Assembly (NCBI GenBank): GCA_910576125.1
Contig: CAJTHM010000004.1
Location: 62,001 to 126,000 of the forward strand
From: Lachnospiraceae bacterium
GTDB lineage: Bacteria; Bacillota; Clostridia; Lachnospirales; Lachnospiraceae
Length of the DNA: 64,000 bases
Reading direction: 5' to 3'
In this document: positions 53,136 to 61,432 of the stretch, one piece after another
Layout: every line of letters begins with the position of its first letter
Position numbering within the stretch: position 1 is the first letter of the stretch
Translations under genes and position numbers: made by a program
Notes under the pieces: generated by a model
Database searches by the model: none
The model's input: the letters and a program-made list of their open reading frames with translations, nothing else
What the model was told of the DNA's origin: nothing

Positions 53136-54338
53136 ATGGAAAAGGGACGAGATGCAATTGATACTATAACAGGGTATTATTATCAATTTGATTATTATAT
53201 TTTGCAGTTGTTGGAAGTAAAAAATCAATACGATACAGTCATGATTGAAGGGATTGAAGATGTTGATATTTTAGAAGAAAATGAGTTGACAGCAGTACAA
53301 TGCAAGTATTATGAAAAAACGGAATATAACCATTCGGTTATTGCAAAACCCATTAGGCTTATGCTGAAGGACTATGCAAATAGATTATCACTAAAGGATA
53401 ATATACGATATAAATTGTATGGTAGGTATAAGGCTGGCCATAATAAATATCCTGGAGCATTGAGCGTTGATTTTGCGAAAAGAAATTTATTTACATATAC
53501 AAAAAATAAGGTAAAACATGTGCTTCATCTTGAACTGTCTTTGAGTGATGCGGACTTGGAAGATTTTTTGAGTAAAGTAGATGTCGATATTTATGCGAAC
53601 GATTATAAGGAACAGCAAACAAAAGTTATAAAAAAGTTAGGAACGGTTTTTAGATGTAGTGATTTTGAAGCAGAATATTTTTATTATAATAATGCTTTGA
53701 GGTTTGTCAAGGAAGTGGCGACACAACAAAATGCGAAAGATAGAAGTGTAAGCCAAAAGTTATTTCTAAGTAAAATCAATAATAAAAAAATGCTATTCGA
53801 TAAATGGTATTTACAATTTAAGGGTGTTCGGGAATATTGTAGTGAGGTAAGGAAACAATATTTTTCGCCAAGTAATATTTCACCTTATGAAAGGTTCTTT
53901 TTGATAGAATGTGACGGATTGATTGACGACAATAAGCTGACTTCATTAATAGTAAAAATTTCTCATAATTGGAGCAAGCTTTCCAAAAGAGAAGTTCATA
54001 CATTTTGCCCATATATTTATTTACATGGAATCTCAAAAGAACGACTGATTAGATTAAAGAAAAAATTACAGCAAGACGATGTTCGCTTTTGGGATGGCTA
54101 TGATTTCTTTGGGGCTGATTTCTCTGCTAAATCAATTATCAGGAAAGCTAATGCGGAAAATGATATAAGACTAAAGATATTAAATGAGCTGGACTTATTG
54201 AGTAGTGTTTTAAATAGTGCGTCTGGTACAAAAGAAATATATCAATTTTATTTACAAGAACCTTTTTTTGAGGAAAAAATTTATTCGTTATGTGGGATAC
54301 AGATTTCGGCTACAGAACATGTCGGCATGATGATTTAG
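53136..54338 (+). CDS. DUF4297-like putative nuclease effector of a HerA defence system
   Basis: A 400-residue protein of AT-rich codon use. The first ~70 residues follow the Cap4/DUF4297 restriction-endonuclease-like pattern: DTITGYYYQFDYYILQLLE, then IEGIEDVDI (candidate acidic catalytic residues E38, D42, D44) and VQCKYYE (Q55-x-K57). The remaining ~330 residues are helical and unrecognised. ATG 53136 has AGGAGG eight bases upstream; the HerA gene follows after 13 bases, indicating an operon. Pairs of a DUF4297 or SIR2 effector with HerA are known antiphage complexes in which HerA scaffolds and activates the nuclease. Assignment rests on motif pattern and gene order, not on an alignment. 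Confidence 0.65.
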   Translation: MEKGRDAIDTITGYYYQFDYYILQLLEVKNQYDTVMIEGIEDVDILEENELTAVQCKYYEKTEYNHSVIAKPIRLMLKDYANRLSLKDNIRYKLYGRYKAGHNKYPGALSVDFAKRNLFTYTKNKVKHVLHLELSLSDADLEDFLSKVDVDIYANDYKEQQTKVIKKLGTVFRCSDFEAEYFYYNNALRFVKEVATQQNAKDRSVSQKLFLSKINNKKMLFDKWYLQFKGVREYCSEVRKQYFSPSNISPYERFFLIECDGLIDDNKLTSLIVKISHNWSKLSKREVHTFCPYIYLHGISKERLIRLKKKLQQDDVRFWDGYDFFGADFSAKSIIRKANAENDIRLKILNELDLLSSVLNSASGTKEIYQFYLQEPFFEEKIYSLCGIQISATEHVGMMI

Positions 54339-54351
54339 AGGAGGGATTATA

Positions 54352-55998
54352 ATGCAGGAAAATAAAAAACTTAATGCGGAAGTAATCGCAGTCTTTCCAA
54401 ATAAGGTTAAAATTTCAGTTGATGATTTAGAAGATTTCCAGTTAGCAGAAGAGCGGTTAAAAGTAGGTTCCTATTTACGAATAGCAGATAACGATAATGC
54501 TGTTTTGATGGCAATCATTGAAAACTTTAATATTGAAGTTGGAATAAATGCCGAGGGATTGCCAACCAGGAAATACATATTGGAAGCTAATCCATTAGGA
54601 ATTATAAGAAATGGGAAATTTGAAAGAGGGGGAGATACAATTGCGATTCCGCCTAAAAAAGTCGAACCTGCACAGAAAGAAGAAATTAGAAAAATATTTG
54701 AGGAGAGTCTAACGGAAGAAAAAAAGTTCAGTTTTGCCACATTATCCACAGATGATGATATTCCTGTTCCTGTAGATGGAGATAAGTTTTTTAATAAGCA
54801 TATTGCGATTGTTGGTTCAACTGGTTCTGGGAAATCACATTCTGTTGCAAAAATACTTCAAAATGCTGTAAAAGCGAAAGAGGGGGAGTATCAGGGACTA
54901 AATAATTCGCACATAATCATTTTCGATATTCATTCGGAATATAGTACAGCATTTCCTAATGCGAGGCTTATAGATATTGATAATCTGGTCTTGCCATATT
55001 GGTTATTAAATAGTGATGAATTACAAGAACTTTTTATAGATACAGAGGCTAATGACCATAATCAACGTAATGTTTTTAAAGAAGCTGTAGTGGAAAGTAG
55101 AAAAAAGTATTTTTCGGGTTCACAGGAACAGAAAGAAAAAATACATTTGGATTCGCCAATATTTTTCGAAATTAGTGAAGTCTTAGAATTTGCAAAAGAA
55201 AAAAACGAGGAGATGGTTCCCGGAGCAAGAGATAAGAAAGCAGGGCCGCTAAATGGGAAATTATCCAATTTTGTAAGCAGATTGGAAAATAAAATAAATG
55301 ATAAGAGATTAGACTTTCTATTGGGAGAAAAATCAAAAAAGATTACATTTGAAGATACTTTGAAACAATTAATAGGATACTCAGAAAATACTTCTAATGT
55401 GACTATTATTGATTTGAGTGGTGTACCATTTGATGTGTTGAGTATTACGGTTTCGCTGATTTCAAGAATTCTATTCGAATTTGGATATTATTACAAAAGA
55501 ATGCGAATTTCAGACCACTCAGAAGAGGTGAATAATGATATACCTTTACTGTTAGTCTATGAAGAAGCACATAAGTATGTTCCTAACAATAATTTGGCGA
55601 AATATAGGGCATCTAAAGAGTCAATTGAAAGAATTGCAAAGGAAGGAAGAAAATATGGCGTTTCACTATTGTTGGCAAGTCAGCGCCCGTCAGAAATTTC
55701 GGAAACTATATTTTCACAGTGCAATAATTTTCTGGCATTACGATTAACAAATCCTGGTGACCAGAATTATGTGAAAAGACTATTGCCTGATACCTTGGGG
55801 AGTATAGTGGATAAAATGCCATCGCTTAAGGTAGGAGAGTGCTTGCTAATTGGGGATGCAGTAGTCTTGCCTTCTGTTGTTCAAATAGAAAGATGTGACC
55901 CGGAGCCTTCTTCCAGGGATATCCCTTACTGGAAATTATGGAAAGAAGAATGGCATAATTTAGATGCAAATACGCTTATGGATATTTGGAAACATTGA
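54352..55998 (+). CDS. HerA-family (DUF87) hexameric ATPase of the defence pair
   Basis: A 548-residue protein. An N-terminal HAS-barrel-like domain (about 1-110) precedes an FtsK/HerA-type ATPase with Walker A GSTGSGKS (155-162), FDIHSEY just after it, Walker B LLLVYEEAHKYVP and an arginine-finger region SLLLASQRPSEIS. A C-terminal ~80-residue segment ends IPYWKLWKEEW. HerA normally translocates DNA ends with NurA; here the partner is the DUF4297-like protein at 53136. GGAGGG lies seven bases before the ATG. Strong AT bias relative to flanks suggests the pair came by transfer. Confidence 0.9.
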   Translation: MQENKKLNAEVIAVFPNKVKISVDDLEDFQLAEERLKVGSYLRIADNDNAVLMAIIENFNIEVGINAEGLPTRKYILEANPLGIIRNGKFERGGDTIAIPPKKVEPAQKEEIRKIFEESLTEEKKFSFATLSTDDDIPVPVDGDKFFNKHIAIVGSTGSGKSHSVAKILQNAVKAKEGEYQGLNNSHIIIFDIHSEYSTAFPNARLIDIDNLVLPYWLLNSDELQELFIDTEANDHNQRNVFKEAVVESRKKYFSGSQEQKEKIHLDSPIFFEISEVLEFAKEKNEEMVPGARDKKAGPLNGKLSNFVSRLENKINDKRLDFLLGEKSKKITFEDTLKQLIGYSENTSNVTIIDLSGVPFDVLSITVSLISRILFEFGYYYKRMRISDHSEEVNNDIPLLLVYEEAHKYVPNNNLAKYRASKESIERIAKEGRKYGVSLLLASQRPSEISETIFSQCNNFLALRLTNPGDQNYVKRLLPDTLGSIVDKMPSLKVGECLLIGDAVVLPSVVQIERCDPEPSSRDIPYWKLWKEEWHNLDANTLMDIWKH

Positions 55999-56128
55999 AA
56001 ATGATGTATGCATATTATTGCTTTTTAGACAATGGGACTTAAAATAAACGTATATCTGGATTTAGATTAAACGCGGAAAAGGCTTATTAGAATGTAGTTT
56101 CTCAATGAACAGAAAGTAGGTGGAGAAC

Positions 56129-57505
56129 ATGCCGGAGCATCAGACAATAGAATGGAAAGAATCATGGCATGATGGGTATTTAGAGTGGATTTGCGGATAT
56201 GCGAACGCTTATGGTGGAATACTCTATATTGGTAAAAATGACAAGGGGGATATTGTTGGACTTAGCGATAAAGACACGAAAAAGTTGTTGGAAATGCTTC
56301 CAAATAAGATTACGGATACAATGGGCATTGTAGCGGATGTTAATCTGTTGTATGAGAATGAATTGCAATACATTGAGATTATTGTGGAAAAGTACCCGTC
56401 TCTCATCAGTTATCATGGTAAATATTTTTATCGTTCTGGAAGTACAATGAGAACAATAACAGGAAAAGAACTGGATAAAGCAATTCTGAAATCACAGGGC
56501 AGAACGTGGGATGGTATGCCGATTCCGAAATTGAAAGAGACAGACTTAAAGAGAGAGGCAGTTGATTTATTTAAAGAAAAGGCCTTAAAAAGAGGGAGGC
56601 TGACAGAGGAGGAAACAAAGGTTGACGATACGATATTGATGGAAAATCTTCACCTGATTGATGAGGAAGGTTATCTGATAAGGGCAGCAATGCTGGCGTT
56701 CTATAAAGATCCAGAGAAATGGGTTACAGGCTCCTATATTAAAATTGGCTATTTTGGAGATTCTGATGCTGATTTGAGATATCAGGATGAAGTACATGGT
56801 TCCCTCATTGAACAGGTGGATAAGGCAGTTGATTTGGTATATACGAAATACTTGAAGGCATTGATTTCTTATGAGGGTATTCAGAGGGTAGAACAGTTTA
56901 TGTTTCATCAGGATGCCTTTCGTGAGATTTTGCTGAACGCAATCGTGCACAAGGACTATAGTGCGTGCAATCCTATTCAGATTAGCGTATATGAGGATAA
57001 GATATATGTCTGGAATGACGGGGAAATGCCTTCGGATTTGGATTCGGCAGATAAGTTGTTTAGAAAGCATTCATCCAAACCATATAACCCAAAACTTGCC
57101 GGAATTTTCTTTAAAAGTGGGATGATTGAGGCATGGGGAAGAGGATTTGACAAGATTAAGGAAGCTTGTGCAAAATATGATGCGCCATTGCCGGAATATG
57201 ATATAAATAAGTCGGGAATTATGGTGCTCTGTAAGGCTTGCGAAAAATATTTGAAACTGCAAAATGATAAGAAAGGTCATCATCTTGGTCATTTTGACCA
57301 AGATGATGACCAAGATGTGGCCAAGATGATAATTGCTTATTGTAAACAGCCACGTTCTGCAAAGGAAATTATGGATTATATTGAAATAGGCGATAGAAGC
57401 TTTTTTAGAAGGCATTATCTGAATCCGATGCTCAATGCGAGGCAACTCAAAATGACAATTCCAGACAAACCGAAAAGTGGAAATCAAAAATATTATGCGG
57501 AGTAA
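56129..57505 (+). CDS. AlbA_2 / RecG-related DNA-binding protein
   Basis: A 458-residue protein. An N-terminal AlbA_2 (Schlafen-type) domain (about 5-115: IEWKESWHDGYLEWICGYANAYGGILYIG) is followed by a connecting region and an HATPase-like block (DAFREILLNAIVHKDYSACNPIQISVYEDKIYVWNDGEMP). A winged-helix tail (CKQPRSAKEIMDYIEIGDRSFFRRHYLNPML) ends the protein. This is the common 'putative transcriptional regulator/ATP-dependent helicase RecG-like' family; it is found in defence and mobile islands, with role unknown. The start is ATG 56129 behind AGGTGGAG. The linker before the tail carries a perfect DNA palindrome (57278-57308). It lies 130 bases after HerA, same strand; membership in the defence system is possible but unproven. 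Confidence 0.85.
   Translation: MPEHQTIEWKESWHDGYLEWICGYANAYGGILYIGKNDKGDIVGLSDKDTKKLLEMLPNKITDTMGIVADVNLLYENELQYIEIIVEKYPSLISYHGKYFYRSGSTMRTITGKELDKAILKSQGRTWDGMPIPKLKETDLKREAVDLFKEKALKRGRLTEEETKVDDTILMENLHLIDEEGYLIRAAMLAFYKDPEKWVTGSYIKIGYFGDSDADLRYQDEVHGSLIEQVDKAVDLVYTKYLKALISYEGIQRVEQFMFHQDAFREILLNAIVHKDYSACNPIQISVYEDKIYVWNDGEMPSDLDSADKLFRKHSSKPYNPKLAGIFFKSGMIEAWGRGFDKIKEACAKYDAPLPEYDINKSGIMVLCKACEKYLKLQNDKKGHHLGHFDQDDDQDVAKMIIAYCKQPRSAKEIMDYIEIGDRSFFRRHYLNPMLNARQLKMTIPDKPKSGNQKYYAE
57278..57330. repeat. Perfect palindrome plus 12-bp tandem repeat inside a coding linker
   Basis: CATCATCTTGGTCA (57278-57291), TTT, and its perfect complement (57295-57308). The right arm continues as three tandem 12-base units of GACCAAGATGAT type to about 57330. 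It encodes HHLGHFDQDDDQD between the ATPase-like and winged-helix parts. Confidence 0.85.
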
Positions 57506-57539
57506 TTAATTTAAGCATATCTTGGTCAGAATGATAAAC

Positions 57540-57767
57540 CCAGAATTGAAAGAAGATAGGATGCGGCCAGTGGTCTGGATGCATTCCGCCATCCTGTGAT
57601 TATGGATTGGGTGTTCGCGGATGAGTTGGAGTTTGGGCTCAGGTAGAGCGTGGAAGACAGCATCGATGATGGATTTCATGGATAGTGATGATGCCAGGGC
57701 GGTTCTGAGGGAGGAATTTCGGCAGTATTTAGACGGGAAAATCATTCGTATTAATCAAGAAAAGTAA
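57540..57767 (+). pseudogene. Decayed unidentified gene tail
   Basis: Fragments of coherent protein appear in different frames: IMDWVFADELEFGLR at 57598-57645, then MMDFMDSDDARAVLREEFRQYLDGKIIRINQEK to a stop at 57765-57767. The segments look like one acidic protein broken by frameshifts. Family not recognised. Confidence 0.35.
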
Positions 57768-57819
57768 GCCGATGGACATGTGCGACAAAAATAGAGAAAA
57801 AATATTTCCCAAAGCCCAG

Positions 57820-57877
57820 TTGACAACACTGGACTATTGTGATAGTCTATAAATGAGCTCAGACTATTGCAATAGTC
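57820..57877 (+). promoter_or_regulatory. BlaI-type promoter with two perfect operator dyads
   Basis: TTGACA (57820-57825), 17 bases, TAGTCT (57843-57848). Two 16-bp dyads follow the rule GACTAT-nnnn-ATAGTC: 57832-57847 (covering spacer and -10) and 57862-57877 (covering the transcript start), 30 bases centre to centre. This fits repression by a BlaI/MecI-type dimer at each site. Confidence 0.88.
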
Positions 57878-57944
57878 CCTTTTGTATTTTCAGAACACCT
57901 AAATTCACAACACCAAAAACACAACTCACCAAAAAGGAGGTTCC

Positions 57945-58304
57945 ATGGACGGAAAGCTATTTGATTCGGAACTGAAGGTCATGGAGGTTCTGTGGGAGCA
58001 GGGGCCTACCCTGGCCAAGGACATCGTAGACATACTGGCGGGCCGCATCGGCTGGAACAAGAACACCACCTACACCGTCATCAAGAAATGCATGGAAAAA
58101 GGCGCCATCCAGCGCAGCGAGCCCGGCTTCCTGTGCACGCCCCTGGTCACCAGGGAAGAGGTGGCAAAAAGCGAGACCGAGCAGCTCATCGACAAGATGT
58201 TCGGCGGCTCCAGCGAACTGTTCTTTTCATCATTTCTGAAAAATCAGGGGATTTCGGAGGCGGAGGCCCTCCGGCTTGCCCGCATGATAGAGGAGGCGAA
58301 ATAA
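57945..58304 (+). CDS. BlaI/MecI/CopY-family repressor
   Basis: A 119-residue winged-helix repressor: LFDSELKVMEVLWEQGPTLAKDIVDIL...GWNKNTTYTVIKKCMEKGAIQRSEPGFLCTPLVTREE and a helical dimerisation tail. It is the partner of the M56 membrane peptidase encoded immediately downstream. ATG 57945 has AAGGAGG upstream. Two dyads at 57832 and 57862 are the likely operators. Confidence 0.93.
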   Translation: MDGKLFDSELKVMEVLWEQGPTLAKDIVDILAGRIGWNKNTTYTVIKKCMEKGAIQRSEPGFLCTPLVTREEVAKSETEQLIDKMFGGSSELFFSSFLKNQGISEAEALRLARMIEEAK

Positions 58305-59969
58305 ATGCTGCATTTTAGAATGGACATGCCGTTTTATCTCATGGCGTTTTATGGAAGCATCATGATTGCGGTGGTGCTCCTGCTGCGGGCGCTGCTGAAG
58401 GACAGACTGCCGAAATTCGTGTTCCCAGCGCTCTGGGGAGTGGTGCTGCTGCGGCTGCTGGTGCCCTTTTCCTTAAGCAGCCCCTTAAGCCTGCCGGTGC
58501 CTGCCGGGCTGACGGGGCTGTCCGAATCTATGGCGATACATGAAGATGAGACGACATGGGTTACGGAGAATTTGCCACAGACGCAGTCCGGCACTGCAGG
58601 GGACGAAGCAACAGGAGGCGATGGGACAGCGCGCGCCTGGGCTTCGGAGAGTCCTGACATCCCAGGCACGGATAATGACATGGCAGTGGCAGAGGAGGTG
58701 GTAATGGAAGGCTCTTCCGGCTACATCATGGATACCGGCACTTCCTTCCTGCCGCGAAGTTTTTTCCTGGGAAACAATTCCCTGGGAAGCAATTCCCTGA
58801 GAAAGGCCCTGCCTGCGCTGTACCTGCTGGGTCTGGCCGCTGTGGCGGGAATCCTGGCATGGCAGAAAATCACCTACGCGAAGAGACTGAAAGGCGGCCT
58901 GCTGATGGAGCACAATGAGACTGTGAACGGGCTGCTGCGGGACATGGGGATGGGCCATGTGCTGGTGTTCTCCAATGACGAGATTGCCTCCCCGCTGGTC
59001 TGCGGGCTGATCGGCCCCCGCATCTGCCTGCCCACCCGGATGGACTTTGGAAATACCGTGCTGCTGCGCCATGTGCTGGCCCACGAGGCTATGCATATCA
59101 GGCGCAGGGACAACTGGGTGAAGGCCGTCATGCTGGCGGCGCTTGTGCTGAACTGGTACAATCCCCTGGTGTGGCTGATGGCGAAATGCCTGGCATCCGA
59201 CCTGGAAGCCGCCTGTGATGCCGCTGTGCTGAAAAAATATGACACAGACGAGCGCAAGAGCTATGCCTACAGCCTGCTGGCCATGGCCGTCAGCGCCAGC
59301 CGCAGCTCCCTGCTGTACAGCGCTTTCTCCAAAACCGAGGTAGAGAGGCGGGTGAAGGGGATTCTGGCGTTCAGGAAAGCCTCGGCCTTTGCATTGCTGC
59401 TTTCCGTATTGCTGCTGGCGGGGGGCACGGTTGCCTTTGCCACCGGGGGGCAGGCCCCTTTTTCCCATGCCTTGACCAGCTACTGCGCCAGCTCGGGCTC
59501 CAGATGGGGCGTGAAGGTGGAAATCACCCGGGACATCGCCCTGGGGCAGCGTCCTCAGAAGCGGGCGGAGGACGCAGTGTTCTCCGTGCTGGACGCGGAC
59601 GCCTCCCAGGACCCGGACATCATCCGGGAGGAGGTCCAGGCGGCGCTGGCCCGGGAATTCGGCGTGGAGCGGAGCGCCTTTGACGTGTCGGTGAGCCTGT
59701 GCCTGGATGCGGAGACAGTGGACGCCCAATACGCCGAATGGGGAATCGAACGCCTGGACAATGGCTTCCTGCGCTACCAGGGGGAGCAGGTGCGCACCTA
59801 CCGGGACGAGATGCTGAGCTCCTATCAGTCGAGGGAAGACGGAGGCGTAGACATTACTGTCCGGAGGAACCGCCTGGGAGAGATTACCGCCGTCGACGCC
59901 TGGCATGCGGGAGACGAGGAATACGACAGGCGCACCAAAGAGCTGGAGCGGCATGACTCCCGCTATTGA
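58305..59969 (+). CDS. BlaR1/MecR1-like M56 membrane metallopeptidase
   Basis: A 554-residue signal transducer. N-terminal membrane helices (about 8-30, 40-60 and, after a ~100-residue low-complexity loop, 165-185) precede an M56 zinc-protease domain with HEAMH (HExxH, about residue 262). A further helix at about 360-380 is followed by an extracytoplasmic domain. That outer domain (ALTSYCASSGSRWGVKVEITRDIALGQRP...) lacks penicillin-binding motifs (SxxK/KTG), so the sensed molecule is not a beta-lactam by the known mechanism. Its start touches the repressor's stop. By family, activation leads to cleavage of the BlaI-type repressor. No target resistance gene is adjacent, so the pair may control distant genes. 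Confidence 0.88.
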   Translation: MLHFRMDMPFYLMAFYGSIMIAVVLLLRALLKDRLPKFVFPALWGVVLLRLLVPFSLSSPLSLPVPAGLTGLSESMAIHEDETTWVTENLPQTQSGTAGDEATGGDGTARAWASESPDIPGTDNDMAVAEEVVMEGSSGYIMDTGTSFLPRSFFLGNNSLGSNSLRKALPALYLLGLAAVAGILAWQKITYAKRLKGGLLMEHNETVNGLLRDMGMGHVLVFSNDEIASPLVCGLIGPRICLPTRMDFGNTVLLRHVLAHEAMHIRRRDNWVKAVMLAALVLNWYNPLVWLMAKCLASDLEAACDAAVLKKYDTDERKSYAYSLLAMAVSASRSSLLYSAFSKTEVERRVKGILAFRKASAFALLLSVLLLAGGTVAFATGGQAPFSHALTSYCASSGSRWGVKVEITRDIALGQRPQKRAEDAVFSVLDADASQDPDIIREEVQAALAREFGVERSAFDVSVSLCLDAETVDAQYAEWGIERLDNGFLRYQGEQVRTYRDEMLSSYQSREDGGVDITVRRNRLGEITAVDAWHAGDEEYDRRTKELERHDSRY

Positions 59970-60140
59970 CAAGACAGAGCCGGACCAGGGAGGCGCCGGG
60001 GAGCAGTGACAGACCGGAAATGCGGAAAGATTGCGGCAGAAATACGGCAAAAAGGTACATGGAGGAGAGTTAACAAATCCCCGGTTCCGGCCGATAAAAA
60101 TATATATCCCAATATACCCAAAACATATAACAGCAGACAC

Positions 60141-60176
60141 AGCCCCGATGCGCAGGAGACGGTTACTTCGACTTCA
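60141..60176 (+). ncRNA. yrlA: YrlA-type Y RNA with permuted tRNA-mimic domain (nested helices)
   Basis: Note on extent: the RNA runs from 60141 to about 60276; the outer strands are AGCCCCGA (60141-60148) and TCGGGGCT (60265-60272). See the following full-length entry for structure. Confidence 0.3.
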
Positions 60177-60178
60177 GA
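60141..60178 (+). terminator. Terminator half of the Y-RNA-like transcript (outer helix)
   Basis: The 5' strand AGCCCCGA (60141-60148) pairs with TCGGGGCT (60165-60172), after which TTTTT follows to 60176. The outer helix therefore doubles as terminator stem of the small RNA described in the next entry, whose body lies between the strands. Confidence 0.55.
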
Positions 60179-60508
60179 TCGCGGTGTTATGGGTTCGAAT
60201 CCCATCTGCCGGGAGACCGGCGGTAGCTCAATGGTAGAGCACGACACACCGTCTCCGTCCTTTCTCGGGGCTTTTTCCAGCATGAAAAGGAGAGCGGTAT
60301 GAAATCAGGCAATCGGGATAACCGGAAGGATATACTTCAACAGAGCGGATAAAAGAATCCTCATTAAGAGGCCAAACAATGCGCTCAGCTATATGGAAAT
60401 CATTTATCAAAAGAACAGAGAATACGGAACATATTTCCAAGAAGAGAGCTGTTTTGCTCTCGGACAGGAAATCTGACGAAAAACCGGAACAGGAGGTCAA
60501 AAAAGAAA

Positions 60509-61400
60509 ATGAGCCGCTTTCGAGATGCCCTTGATTCTGCCAGAAAAAGTGAGACAGTGGGAAACTTCATGGGAGGAGAATCCTACAGGGTGGGCCCGCT
60601 GGACACCCTGAAGATGATTACGGCTTCCTCCATCTTCGGGGAACCCTCCTATTACCGGGAGGGCGGACTGGGCGGAGGCCTCCGGGACGGAAAATACAGA
60701 TGCTGTGCGCTCCTGGAGGGCCACCTGCTCTTCGGCAGCGCCTGGGAGGGCCGCACCACCACGGAAATCATGGAGAGCGCCATAGACGAGGCCCTGGAGG
60801 CGGACTTCGAGGGGACGCTGCGCTGGGCCGCCACATTGCGGGCGGATTTCTCCATGCGCCTGAATCCCCAGGTCATCATGGTCAGGGCGGCGCTGCACCC
60901 CGGGCGGCAGGAATTCACCCGGACCCACCCCGGCCTGTTCGGGGAGCTGGAGTGCCGGGTCATGAGCCGGGGGGACGATGCCCTGTCCCAGTTGGCCTAT
61001 TTCCTCTACAGCAACCATGGAAAACAGAATATGCCCAGCCTCCTGAAGCGCTCCATAGCGGCAAAGCTGGAGCGCCTGGAGCCCTATGAGGCCGCAAAAT
61101 ATAAGAACGCGGAGATTGGCCTGAGGGACGCCGTCCGCATCACCCATGCCCATTCCGCCCTGATCGACGAATTTATGGCCACAGGTGCCGTCAAGCTACA
61201 TAAACGTCTTCGACCTGATTCTGGAATATCGCCGCAAAGTGAACTCCCACGTAAACGTATTTTCCATCCAGACCGCCGGGTACAACGATGTCTGCATCCC
61301 GGAGTACGCCTACCGCACCTGCATCCTCTACGGATGGACAGGAAAGGAGCTGAACTTCGCCAGGCAGATGATAGATTTGTGGGACGGGAACCGGAAGTAA
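60509..61400 (+). pseudogene. rsr: TROVE-domain Ro60/Rsr protein, internally deleted and frameshifted
   Basis: The first frame from ATG 60509 (AGGAGG 12 bases upstream) gives ~228 residues of a TROVE domain: GGESYRVGPLDTLKMITASSIFGEPSYYREGG, FTRTHPGLFGELECRVMSRGDDALSQLAYFLY, MPSLLKRSIAAKLERLEPYEAAKYKN...RDAVRITHAHSALIDEFMATG. It then leaves homology and runs on to a stop at 61486. In the next frame, 61188-61400 encodes the end of the protein's von Willebrand A domain (SSYINVFDLILEYRRKVNSHVNVFSIQTAGYNDVCIPEYAYRTCILYGWTGKELNFARQMIDLW). A full Rsr is about 500-540 residues, so about 200-230 residues (TROVE C-terminal half and vWA core with its metal site) are missing. Ro proteins bind Y RNA and misfolded RNAs for quality control. 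Confidence 0.8.
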
Positions 61401-61403
61401 GGC

Positions 61404-61432
61404 TTTACACTTTGGGAATTGATTGCTATAAT
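61404..61432 (+). promoter_or_regulatory. Promoter of the SDR gene
   Basis: TTTACA (61404-61409), 17-base spacer, TATAAT (61427-61432), 130 bases before the SDR start. The leader shows no clear regulatory fold. Confidence 0.75.

Larger units (their letters stand above)
60141..60276 (+). ncRNA. yrlA: YrlA-family Y RNA (tRNA mimic) upstream of a Ro60/TROVE gene
   Basis: Nested helices: AGCCCCGA (60141-60148) with TCGGGGCT (60266-60273 region) followed by a T-run; GGAGACGGT (60155-60163) with ACCGTCTCC (60248-60256), nine perfect pairs; GTGTT (60184-60188) with GACAC (60243-60247). Inside lies a tRNA in permuted order. It has a T arm ATGGG-TTCGAAT-CCCAT (60189-60205), then acceptor 3' strand CTGCCGG (60206-60212), a GAGA tetraloop, acceptor 5' strand CCGGCGG (60217-60223) and TA. 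A D arm GCTC-AATGGTA-GAGC (60226-60240) completes it. A small hairpin with a CTTCAGA loop branches at 60169-60181. There is no anticodon arm or free CCA end, so it is not a working tRNA. Bacterial Y RNAs of the YrlA type have exactly such a tRNA-like module plus paired ends bound by Rsr, and a TROVE-domain gene follows at 60509. Confidence 0.82.

Noticed and set aside
53136..57505. Classifying the island as a Hachiman or Septu system
   Set aside because: The ATPase is HerA/DUF87, not a HamB-type helicase or PtuA-type ABC ATPase, and the first gene is not HamA-like.
58485..60140. A 551-codon frame opposite the M56 gene
   Set aside because: Antisense shadow; the sense strand has HExxH, membrane helices and a coupled BlaI gene.
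60155..60256. A functional circularly permuted tRNA or a tRNA-Sec with 8-bp acceptor GGAGACGG/CCGTCTCC
   Set aside because: The acceptor helix CCGGCGG/CTGCCGG is closed by a tetraloop and there is no anticodon arm in the right place or CCA end. The tRNA-Sec reading lacks a D arm. A Y RNA tRNA mimic explains every helix and the adjacent TROVE gene.
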